Shown here one piece after another: positions 26,056 through 36,904 of a DNA stretch of 64,000 nt. This stretch comes from Apus apus (Eukaryota; Chordata; Aves; Apodiformes; Apodidae). The position numbers and the translations under genes are program-made. The stretch's first letter is position 1, and each line of letters opens with the position of its first letter. The stretch covers positions 37,747,659-37,811,658 of the forward strand of contig NC_067283.1 in NCBI RefSeq assembly GCF_020740795.1, in the 5' to 3' direction. Below the pieces are notes generated by a model that saw nothing but the letters and a program-made list of their open reading frames with translations, had not been told where the DNA came from and did not search any database.

Positions 26056-26915
26056 GGTTTTTTTATATCTCCAAGGATGGAGACTCCACAACCTCTCTGG
26101 GAAACTTTTTTTAGTGTTTGGCCACCCTTAAAATAAGAAAAAAGTGTGTGTTTTTGTTGTTTTTTTTTTAATCCAGATAACATCTGTATGTTTTAATTTG
26201 TGCCTTTTAATCTGTCATTTTATACTGAGAAAAGTCTGGTTCCCTCTTCTTCATTCCCTTCCATGAGGTATTTATACACATTGACATGATTTCCTCTCTC
26301 CACCCTTCCACTTTCTACTTTTCAAGTATTTTATCCAGGATGAACAGTATCGTCTCTCTTTGCCTCTGCTCACATCTTGTATGTTCCAAACTTGATTGTG
26401 TTTGTTGTTTTCTGATAGACTTGCTTCAGCAAGTTAATCTTCCTTGTATTTGGAAGTCCTGATCTGGACCCATCAGAGCAGGTGTGCCCTCGACAGTGCT
26501 GAGCAGAAGAAAATAATTGCCTCCTTCAATGTACTGGCAATACTTTTCCTAATGCAGGCCAGGATACTGTTGGCTCAAGACATGAAAGCACATTGCTGTC
26601 TCATGGTCAGCTTGTTGTCAATCAGTACCACTCACCATCCCCAGTGTGTAATGGGGCTTGGGGTTATTTCTGTCTGCCTGCAGGACTTGGCATTTTACCC
26701 TTGTTGAACTTCACAGTGTTCCCATTAGTCGTCTTCTCCAGCATGTTGAGGACCCTCAGAACTGTAACAACTATCTGGCCTATCAGCCACTCCTCCCAGT
26801 TTAGTATAATTTGCAGACTTTTTGATGGTGCATTCTATCCTATCATCCATGTCATTACTGAAGAAGTCAAGGAGTATTGGCCACAGTACTCTGGGATACA
26901 GTACTAATGACTGTT
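26056..26915 (-). repeat. CR1 LINE fragment, older and diverged
   Basis: The + strand shows the reverse complement of CR1 over about 860 bases. It starts at the GGAGACTCCACAACCTCTCTGG segment near the end of ORF2 and runs up into ORF2, including 'cagtgctgagcag', 'cctaatgcaggccaggatac', 'cacattgctg', 'tcatggtcagcttgttgtc', 'cagccactcctcccagttt' and 'gtcattactgaagaagtc'-type words in the expected order. It lacks a clean 3' terminus and contains T-rich internal insertions near 26150-26170. It is much more diverged than the copies at 14.5 and 35.8 kb. All frames are broken. Confidence 0.9.
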
Positions 26916-27436
26916 CTGCAAACTGAAGAGGTATGCTTGTTCCTTAGAGTTCAAAACTTTGGCTTCTGATACACAGAAGTACACACCGTTATAGGACACA
27001 AATAAGCATCCACAGTTTAAGCTTTTTTTTCTATGTTTCTAAGCTACCTTTAAAAAGAAATGATCTTCACTAGACTGGTTGTTTCACTACCTGTTCTTGT
27101 TCTCATCTTTCTAAAACATGACCTACTAGGTTTACTTGGTATCCACTTGAGAGCAAAAGCAAGTGCTGCTCAGTATTTGTTTATGCACACGCTTGGGCAG
27201 CAGTTGTGTCTCATGGGTAGATCACAGCCTTGCTGTTGAGAACTATAGGACTTCATTGAGTACATTTGTAGCATTCTTCCTCTGTTATGTCCAACTGGTG
27301 CCCTGTGTAGCAGCAATGCACAGAGTGAGCTCTTCGTTGTTCTTGTGTTATCAGTCCTTTTTTGTTCAACTCTCATCCTTCTCGTAATGAAGAGTAGGCA
27401 TCAGGTTACCTTCTTCCTTAAGTGCTGGATAAAGTT
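26916..27436. other. Short intergenic spacer, nothing recognised
   Basis: AT-rich sequence between the CR1 relic and the CpG-rich patch. It holds overlapping frames on both strands at 27163-27387 with no coding signature. Confidence 0.6.
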
Positions 27437-27690
27437 CGTAGAAATCACGATTAGAGGACCAAATTAGGCGGAATTTTCAACTGCCTCTCTTGCGCTGTCA
27501 CAAAGCGGCTGCAGTGAATATACCGGGTGTGTATACAGTTTGTCTCTTTACACCTCTATGTACGTGGAGGTGAGAAACCTGGTCCGATGGCGGCAAAGCC
27601 GCTGTGCTGCCGGCGGCTGCAGTTTGGCGGGGGGTGCGCTAGGTGGGGATCGCGCCACGTCCACAAGGTGCGGGATCGGCGCGACCCCGG
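27437..27690. promoter_or_regulatory. Small isolated CpG-rich patch (orphan CpG island candidate)
   Basis: About 22 CpG dinucleotides were counted in 254 bases, 13 of them in the last 100, whereas the surrounding kilobases have only a scattered few. It contains a YY1-like GATGGCGGC (27586-27594), a CTCF-like core GCGCTAGGTGGGGA (27636-27649), and an exact 11-base direct repeat GCGGCTGCAGT at 27505-27515 and 27613-27623. A possible splice donor GAG|GTATGAG lies just downstream at 27721-27730. It could be the promoter or first exon of an unannotated non-coding transcript, an enhancer-type CpG island, or a piece of unidentified inserted DNA. It lies about 18 kb upstream of the channel exon. Confidence 0.5.
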
Positions 27691-30600
27691 GTTGATCAGA
27701 CTTTAGTGTTAATCATGAAGGAGGTATGAGCAGCAGGAGAAGATGCCCGAAGTCCTCATTCTGGCTGGAGGAACACCTAAAGCAGTGTTATGATAAAAAT
27801 CTTGAACCATAAGTATTGCAACACTTTTAATTCTTCCTTATTTTCGTGATTTTTCTGGGAAAGCTTTTAGGCATGTGCAACTGAAAGTTAATAATTTAAA
27901 GTTGTATATTACACCTTGAGGTTGAGGTGGAACACTTGCGTATGTGTTACACTTGTTGATTCTCTCTATTGGACAGCTTGCTTCTGCTACCAGCTTTTTT
28001 TTGCACTTAGTGTGAAATAGAGTTATTAATTGTTAAGAATGATCAAATGACTGATTAAAAAGAACTAATAAAATTACTCATGAAAATAATATGATGCAAC
28101 AAAAACAATTAAAATACCTTTCCCTTTGATCTAAAATCAAGTGTTGTACCTTTGGGAAGGGTTAATTAAGTGCTACCTGTACAGCTGGGGTGGGTCAAAG
28201 CACATTTTACTGTGTTTGGATGTTGTTTTGGAAGTGCAAATGTAGGTTTCTGTTTTGGGATCACATCACCCTTTCTGTTTGCAGAACATGTGAAAGGCCA
28301 TGCTAAATAAAGGATAAGGTAGATGTGGAAGATGACAAAGCAGTGAGGGAATTAATAGTCATCTAAAAAAACCCACATTCCTTTGCATTTCCCGTAAAAA
28401 GAGGTTTCGAATGAAGCCTTCAAAATATAAATGCCAGTAAAATATTCTGTCTGAAAATCAATTACTTTGAAAATCTCCTTTTAAGCCTTAGAAAACTTCT
28501 AAATGGAATATTTTCAGTGTTCAAAATTCCTAATCTTGACAAGTGAAACAGCCAGCACGAGACACACCTAAACCTCTCACTTCTGAAACAGAATGGGGCT
28601 TAAGGGGCAAACAAAATAATTTTTGTATTAATAAGACAAAACATCAAAGGTTTGGGTTTTAACTCCAGAAAATTGAATTGCAGACTAGAAAAAAAAAGGC
28701 TTTGCTGGAAATGTTTTTGTAATTCATGCCCATTGGAAGTACATCGCTTCATTGTGCATAAATTCTATTAATTTCAGTAATTAGGATTGGGTGATTAAGC
28801 TTCTTACTAGATTTCTTCCTCATAACTTTCAATCTGACACTGAATGTTCAGAATTGTTCCATTAGTAGTCTTCTAAAGCTCACTTCTTGGCTGTACAGGA
28901 TGTACAAGAGGCTGACCCTGAGTTTTTGAAGTCCCATATTTGCAGAATTGTCTTTTCAGCCAACTCTTGCTGTCATATGATGGAGTTGCAAGGTGGTTTC
29001 ACTGAATGGCCTCACTCATTCTTTTCTATACACCACTTCTGATCATTTTGTGCGTGTTCTTATAATGGCATTCTGATAATATCAGAAGTTCCATTTTGGG
29101 TAAAATCGGAGGTAACATGTATGGACAACCCCATCCAACACAACAGCGAGTAGCCTGGTCCTGATTAAGCAAGGCGATTGTGAGTGTTCTCACTTTACCT
29201 CCAAAAGAAACAGCTGCAGGATAAAACCCTATAAAGGACCAGAATTATAAAGTTTAATTATTGCTGTTATGCAACTGAAACAAGTTGTCTAAATGACTTG
29301 GGGGACTGAGGATTCGGTGTGGTATGTGATTAGATGCTAGACTAATGATCATGATATCTTGGTTCATTATATAGCTGATAATTTCAAAGTGAAAGATGTG
29401 GTAGTGTTTGTTCTCAGAGTTTATAAGCTGGAGTATGTTTAGATATCGCAGTACAGCTTGACACTCATGCATTTGGTTCCACATGTTTTGGAAGCATATG
29501 ATAGATGGGAGGTCATCATGTTATGTTTAATAAACTGCTTATATTATGTAGGAAGAAAAGCCATTGCTTGGATTCTCTGGACTAAGAGGCTGAATGGCTA
29601 GGACATACTTGGCATTACAACAGGTCTGTAATTTAATGTCTTCTCCCCAAGGAAGGCTTTGCACTGTCTTCTCAAGGTCTCTATTAATAACCCAAAACAA
29701 ACTGGCAATGTTTTTGCCCTGTGAAATTTAATAAAATTTCAGTCTGTTTTATCTCTTAAAGTCAGTTCATGCAAGTGAATGACAGAACTTTTAGGTGGAT
29801 TAAAGCTAGTCTTTCAGTATGGACTATTTGTTGGGCTTTATTTTTTATTCAAATAAGAGAAGCTACCTGACTGTTACAGATATAGCATGAATCTGGTTTA
29901 AAACTAGTTGAAGACAGTGGTAAAGTACTTCCCTGCAAACACACACCTTAAGGCCAGCAACAGAAAAGCTTCAAAATGGTCTGAATACCCTAGGAAAATC
30001 CCTAATTTAATTCTCCGTCCTCTAAGCCAGTAATTATTTCTCTTTATAAACCATAATCTCTGGCAAATACGCAAATGGTGCACTGAGGAACTGCACTCAG
30101 AATGCAAGTGGAGGGGTCTGTGCTCTTCGTGTGCTCTGTTTAACTCTTCCCTCTCATGTAAAAGGCACAGTGTTTGTTCAGTTACTGTGACTCTTTCCTG
30201 AACAGATAAGAGGTCATGTGTAATTAAAATATTATAGAAGTGTCTGTTTTTTGATTCATAAGCAGAGTAGAGCTTTGAGAAATTACCCTGTGTACTGCCT
30301 CTGGCAGCAAAGGCAGCTTCAGAAATCTCTGTGCTTTCAGATCTTCTACTAGGGACCCTTGCCCCCCATGCTGTGTTGGCACATGTGTTGGCAGAGTTAC
30401 AATATGATGTGGATTGGAGAAGCTATAGAGGTGGGAAAATAAACCTGAGTTTGGAAAAATACTCTGAATCCGGCTGAATTTGCTGATCTCATTTAGTCAG
30501 CAGCTCCTTAACAAGTTATACTAGGGAAAAATGAGGAAGCTGAAACTCTTCCAGGGAGGTGGGAAGGAACAACAAGCCAGGAACTTCTTAAGGTGATTTT

Positions 30601-33600
30601 GCTTGCTTTGGCCTAGTTTTCTTTGTTCATTGGCTGTAATAGTAATGGATTTTACTTTTTTACTTAGCTTATGTGAGTGAAGATAAAGTAAAGACTTGCA
30701 GAATACCATGCAGTTAGGAACTTTGCAAACATCTCTGTACATATCTAGATACATTACTAGCTGGCTTTTTAAGCTTAAAGTAAACTCCACAGGCTGAATT
30801 GGTAGACTGCATCTGTGTTTTTCTTTTTCACTCTTTTAGATATCAAAGCAAGGGCCATAGAGTTGTCCACTCTTTATAGGAGTTGGATCCAAATCCAACG
30901 TCTGCCTCTGTAAACTCCATTGACTGGGGAGCAAACTTGCAGTTAAAAAGTATTTTTATGTCAAGTAATGCTACTTCCTGAAAGGAACACCTTATCTTTT
31001 GTGTTCTCAGAAATTATACATTACCAATTCTTATAAAATAAGCTAGATGTGAGGCTCTTTACTGAGAACTGGACTAGTGCAACAGCATTACAAAATACTA
31101 GTCATGAGTGCTCTCCCTTAGGCTGTTTTGTTAGGAAATTGGTTTCTCTTACTTTGAATTCAGGGTTTTAAGCAGTAGGTGGCAACCGACTTTAAGGTGA
31201 TGAAGTGTAGGCTTGCTGATGGGATAACACTGGGTCTAGAAAGTTCTTGGAATTTCTCTTCTACCTGTACTGGTGCAGTATTATCAAGGAAGGATGTTTT
31301 TGCTTAAAGTAAACAACGTGTGAGTTCTGATTCAAGCACCGTATGCTGAAAACACTAGTTGAAAATTGAGCTTGAAATTTGTCTTGCAAGACTAGAAGCA
31401 GACCTTTATAAACTAGGACAGATGAGCAAAAAATTATTATTAAAGACTTTTCCTAGAAGCTGGGCTGATTCCAGGTTTCTCAGATAGACATTGTGCTCTG
31501 TCTACAGTGCCTGTGGGATGCAAAAATAATTCTGAAAATTAGATTGGAAGACTGTTCAAGTTATGATTCAAAGCAGCTGAAGGAAAGAAACTTCGTTACT
31601 ATCGACACACCATCCTTAAGTCATCTTACTCAGTATCACAAAGTGTGAAGTTATGTGCTTAGGTACAAAAAAGTTAAAAAAACCTTAGATGTGTTTAATG
31701 GAAAAAAAATTAAATGATTGAGAACAGAAGAGTTATTCATGGACCTATGTGATAATGCAGAAAGAAGTTGTGAATGGCATAAGTCTTGGGGCACAGGTGA
31801 CAGAGAAATCAGATCAGTAACTGAAGCTGGTGTGTTAAAGTTTTAATATATTTCACCAGTAACCCTCTGGCTGTGATCAGAGGTCCTTAGAAGACTTAAA
31901 ATCCTCAAGGCTCCTTTAGCAGCCTCCAAAGCAGTTGCTAAACTTTTTTTTTTTTTCCTGTTTTCCTGTATTTTTGTGTGTGTGTTTAGAAGTATACTTT
32001 CAATACCATTTAAGTATAGGTTGCTCAGGGACCTCTAAGAGTATTCTTAGAAATACAAGCATTCACTCAAGTTTGAATGGGAACTACTAGGAGCAGGTGA
32101 CATTTAAAATTCAGTGACATGAACTGTGTGAGGTGGTACTTTATTTTAGTACTTATTTATTTGTATGGATTTGTGCCAGGACAGATTTATGTAACAGCTG
32201 GTCATCTCTTTCTAATATGATAATTGTATAATGCTGAAAAGGGAGAATATTTAGTGCTTAGATGTTTTTGTGTATCTGGCCCTTAAAATGCAGAAATCAG
32301 CTTTTGCAATATTCAAAATTGCGTGGGTGCTCAACATGAAAAATATTTTATTGTTTAATCTTTTATCTTTAAGTTGATTGCTTAGATTTTGCATATGAGA
32401 GTAGCTCTTTTAATAGGTGGTTAAAGATTCAAAGCTTGTTAAATGTTACGTGTTAAAACATAAAAAGGCATAAAGGGTGTTTAAACACTACTTTGAGATA
32501 AATGGTCTGTTTAACTTCATTATAATGAAGTTATATGTTTAACATGATTCACATACCTATGTAATCACCTGAATTTGGGCACGGGAGAGTCAGCTTTGTA
32601 CAGCACACAGTAAGATGATAGGTCTTGGGCCAAGGCATCTTGGGTGTTTTCTCTTTAGTCAGCTTCGTTACTGTTACCTTTAAAATATATCACTCTGTTA
32701 CTGTTATTAAATGTCTGAGTTACATATTGTTCTGCATTGCAGATGAAGTCTCACTAATGTTATAAACAGTGTTTAGTGAATCTGAACAGCAGTCATCAAA
32801 AGAAAGCATGCCTTTCTGTTTATATTTAGTCCTTACTAATTTACCATTCCTAATATAATTAGGTAATAAGATAAAGTATAATTAGAAGTCAGACATGGGA
32901 ATTTCCATATACATAGGCTGTATAAAAGGTGAGAATAATAATGAAGAGAATGTTAAATGGATTATCATGAGACTAAATACAAAGCCTATAAGAGAAAAAA
33001 AGCATTATGGTCAATTGTATGTTCAGACTGTAGTTGGAAGTACGGCATTTATTTTTTTTCCAAATTTATCTGCTACCTAATAGCTGCTGCAACAACTTCC
33101 TTAAGGTTTTAAGGAAACAGAATGGATTGTTGGGTTAACAGCATAGAAATCTAACTGCTTAAAAAAAAATTTCTTCTTCTTCTCTAAAAGAGTAATTCCA
33201 TGTAATTTTTTTCTGTGTACTTTTTTAAAGCCAGAGTACAGAGAAGTTAATGGATCATAATTTTTCTAGGTAGAAATGGAAAATATCAAGTCTTGGCAGC
33301 TAGTTTTGGCCATGTGCTTTTTTCTTTTCATTCTTTTTTTTCTCCTTTTTGAGGTTTTGGTTCAGGCTCTCAAAGTCCACTGCAACCCACACCGTAAACG
33401 TATATACGTTCATATAGTCTGAGTGCACAAAACCTGCAGAGACAGCAATAGTACATGGAGCCTGTGCAAACATGCAACACAACATAGCTTTCAGCCCATG
33501 GCTTTAAACATTGCACAACATGCACATTTTGTAACTACAGTGCCCTCAGTGCAATTACACCAGTGGAGAGCTGGACTTCTTGTCTATTCAGGAGCTTTCA

Positions 33601-35754
33601 AACACGTAAGTAACCAGGTCATGCTATGGCTGGAGGCAAACATTGATCACAGTCCTGGAAAAATGTGTGTTGAGAGTTTAATACTTCAGTATGCTTAGCT
33701 TACAAAATACACTTGAGCAAGTGCTAAAAGCATTTCACTAAATCAGAGCTTAATGTTAAGCATATTACAAGTCCTATATTAGTATATGTTTTAAGCGTTC
33801 TGCTGAATCGGCTCTGGAGAACATTAGCTTGTGCTTATAGGACTAGAGTGTTGACTCCAAGTTCATGTTTTAAAAAGTAAGTTTTTTAAAAAGCATGCAC
33901 TTACCTTAGCATGAGCTGTACTAAGAATACTTGCAACAGCCATGTGTATCACTGTGTGAAGCCTTTGAGCCAAAATATGCATACACAGGTTGTTTTCCTG
34001 CAGCTGAAACTGCAGTCAGTGAAAATATTAATTTGAATATATTTCTGTTAGCTGTAAGATTCATAGTACCATATTGCCCAATTAAGCCATGGAAACGGAG
34101 GCACAGCTAGCTGTGAAAATAATTTTCAACCTTTTATACTTCCACAACCTGAAAGTAGGTGGAAGATTAAATTGATAAGCTAATGACCTGCTCACTGTTG
34201 TATTTTCACTTGAGGAAACAGTTTAACTAAATGAATATTTCACAGAATATTTTAAGTTAATTCTTTCCAGAATATCTCACATGCTGCTTTTATTGCTATT
34301 GAAAATGCTTCAGGTGCTACTTATGGCAAGGCTGTTTGTTTGGTGACATTATATCAGAAAATAAGAGACTAGATCACATCCAACATGGGCCAGACTTCCA
34401 AAGTGTTTAAAGTCTGACTGCATCTTCCTTCAGCTGTTGCTGCTGGGCAGTTGAAGAGATTATTGCCCCTAACCACTCATCTCTGCTAACTTCTTCAGGC
34501 TTGTCCTGAAAGGAGCTCCTGGGAGCCCACCTTGCTCATTTCTGCCAAAATGAACTGGATAATTAAAGATCAGGGAATGATTATGTGTGGGAATTGGGGA
34601 GGTATTAAGATCTAGGAGAAGGAGAATGAGGGACATGATGGCTGTAAATTATTTCTATCATGCAAAGGGGAAGAGAAAGTAAGAATCTCTTCTCATACAT
34701 CCAATGAGTTTTACAGAAACTGAGGTGACACTTAGGACATAAAATTACACAAAGTAATTAAACACTTCTGAGATTCCTGTACCTTTCTTACCTTCTTCTG
34801 TAAGCACCTAAAAACCTTTGTAAATTTGGTCTTTAGCTGTTAGCACTTTGAACTCAATGTTTTACCTGAATTTAATTGAAATTTGAACAAGCTGAAGCTG
34901 GTCCTTGCACTTTATTTTAGTCAATAAACAGTGATACAAGAAGAAGGATTAATCAAAATCCATCTAATAATTGTCTTCTATTAGTAGGTATGAGTAGTCC
35001 AAAGGTTAGCAGGAAAAAAAATAAATTGCAATTATTCTGTTTCTCTTTCATAGTAACAAAATAAGAACATAATATTTAATCTGTAATGTTGTACTGCTCT
35101 CTGTAGTTTAAAGGATGTTAAAGTTCAAGTGCATTTTTATGTTTTGTGCTATTTTATGTAGAGTGAAGCCCAGAAATTGTAGGTATTAAAATAACCTTTT
35201 TACTATGAGGCTGGAATTTCAATATAAGGACATTAATATTTAGCAGCTATGACAAATGTAGAATATTCAACCCAGAGTCTGAAAATGTACATATGCAAAT
35301 ATCCCAAACTTGGAAGATGCATTCAGTGTTTTGAAATTAAATGTTTGTGAAGAACAACAGGATTAGTCAAAACTTATTAAAATAAAACTCTGAGAACCAC
35401 AGTATCAATTCAAGTCATTAACTTTGCCAAGTTGTCTTGCCAAAGAGGACAGAATTAACTCTGTAGGCAGTGAGGAAGCTGGGAATGACAGACTGGACTT
35501 TGATGAAAATATGGAGGCACAGAAAAGGAAAAGTGGAGCTGAAGTGACAGGAGGAGGAAACGTGACTTCTTGCTGGAGTTCTTCAGACAAGTGACTAATC
35601 AGTCACAAGCAGGTACTCTGGGGTGATGTTGGCTGCAACAACTGTTGCTCTGCCCCTATTTTGGAGACCTTATTGGGTAAATAAAATGTGTTCAGCTCTT
35701 AGGTGAGCTCTTTGGTTTTATCTCAGTGCTGCAGAGTTTGTTTGGTCTAACATC
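27691..35754. other. Gene-free intergenic DNA
   Basis: No gene, RNA or transposon was recognised. Local symmetry elements are present: GATA-containing inverted repeat at 29071-29087 and a perfect 22-base palindrome at 32512-32533. T-rich runs occur near 31945-31958. Frames are all under about 92 codons and lack any recognisable domain. Confidence 0.7.
32512..32533. other. Perfect 22-base palindrome
   Basis: The two 11-base halves, TAACTTCATTA and TAATGAAGTTA, are exact reverse complements with no spacer. The sequence is mixed rather than a simple AT repeat. It could be a dimeric transcription factor site, a relic of a DNA transposon end, or chance. Confidence 0.9.
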
Positions 35755-35977
35755 ATTTCCACGTAAACATCATAAAAACTTCTTTACCATGAGAGTGACA
35801 GAGCACTGGAACAGGCTGCCCAGAGAGGTTGTGGAGTCTCCTTCGCTGGAGACATTCAAAACCTGCCTGGACGTGTTCCTGTGTGATGTGCTCTAGGTGA
35901 TCCTGCTCTGGCAGGGGGGTTGGACTAGATGATCTTTCCAGGTCCTTTCTAACCCCTAAGATTCTGTGATTCTGTAA
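35755..35977 (+). repeat. CR1 LINE 3' end, 5'-truncated
   Basis: The + strand carries the sense 3' end of CR1. The last codons of ORF2 include [22 protein letters not shown] and end LCDVL then TAG at 35895-35897. The 3' UTR follows with GGGTTGGACTAGATGATCTTTCCAGG, ending in the terminal repeat GATTCTGTGATTCTGT. About 225 bases remain. Over the shared part it is very close to the inverted copy at 14463-14925, so both belong to the same subfamily and are fairly young compared with the relics at 1 and 26 kb. Confidence 0.95.
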
Positions 35978-36860
35978 CATTCGCATGAAAAGGCTGGACA
36001 GGTGGAGATGTAAAGGGAATTGGTAAGACAATTTGGAAAAAAAGGATCTCTCAGTGATGGTGCTGTGAGTCCTAGGAGTGTGTGAGTGACAGTGGGGCTT
36101 AAAAGAAGATAATAGGATAAGCCATTTAGACTCACATTTTATTTTTCCAGTAAGCTACTTTGGCCTGTTGATTCCCAAATGCTTACTTTTCTTGTTTGTT
36201 ATATCAGTACAACCCTTGGACTTTTTCAGCAGGCATTTTTGTGGACTAATCACTCATCTATTATTCCTTTTTTATTGTAACTGAAATAAACATCTGAGAC
36301 CCTTAGTTTCTGGAAGTTATGATCATGTGTCAATTCTTTCAAAATGTCCAAATGTTCATCCTCCATACATTTTACCATAAAATATAAACTGCAAACTATA
36401 CAGTTAAAACATGAGAGAAAATAGAAAAATATTGTTTTCAATAGCTAAAAGAACATAACTAATTTTTTTTTTAATATCAGGGCAAAACTACTCTGAATGA
36501 TTCTTGTCTCCCCAGTGCAGTAAGTTCTATAATGTTCTAGCTATAAACATCTCTTTTCAACAACTTACAGACCATACATATGTTTGTTAACCGGCCTAAT
36601 AAGTATTTGACCAAAATTTCTCATGAGAAAACAGCTGATTGGATTATAGGAATTTAAATGTTTATTTGGAAAATACATTTTAGTAATATTAAATTTACAG
36701 AGACAAATTGTAAGCTAATACTATTCAGGCAAAATACATACCATAAACCGGATCTACATATTTCCATGTATATTCAGCTCCATACAAAAGCTGGTGATAC
36801 AGAAATTCACAATACCTAGCCCTTAATTGTGAGTGTTCTTCTTCTGGCAGATGACCAGAT

Positions 36861-36904
36861 ACTTTATATATATATAAAGTACTTTATAACATATATATAT
36901 ATAA
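36861..36904. repeat. AT-rich palindrome and TA repeat
   Basis: Positions 36861-36880 form a perfect 20-base palindrome (ACTTTATATATATATAAAGT). It is followed by a diverged second copy, ACTTTATAAC and then ATATATATATATATAAAAAG. It is an ordinary unstable microsatellite with cruciform potential. Confidence 0.85.
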
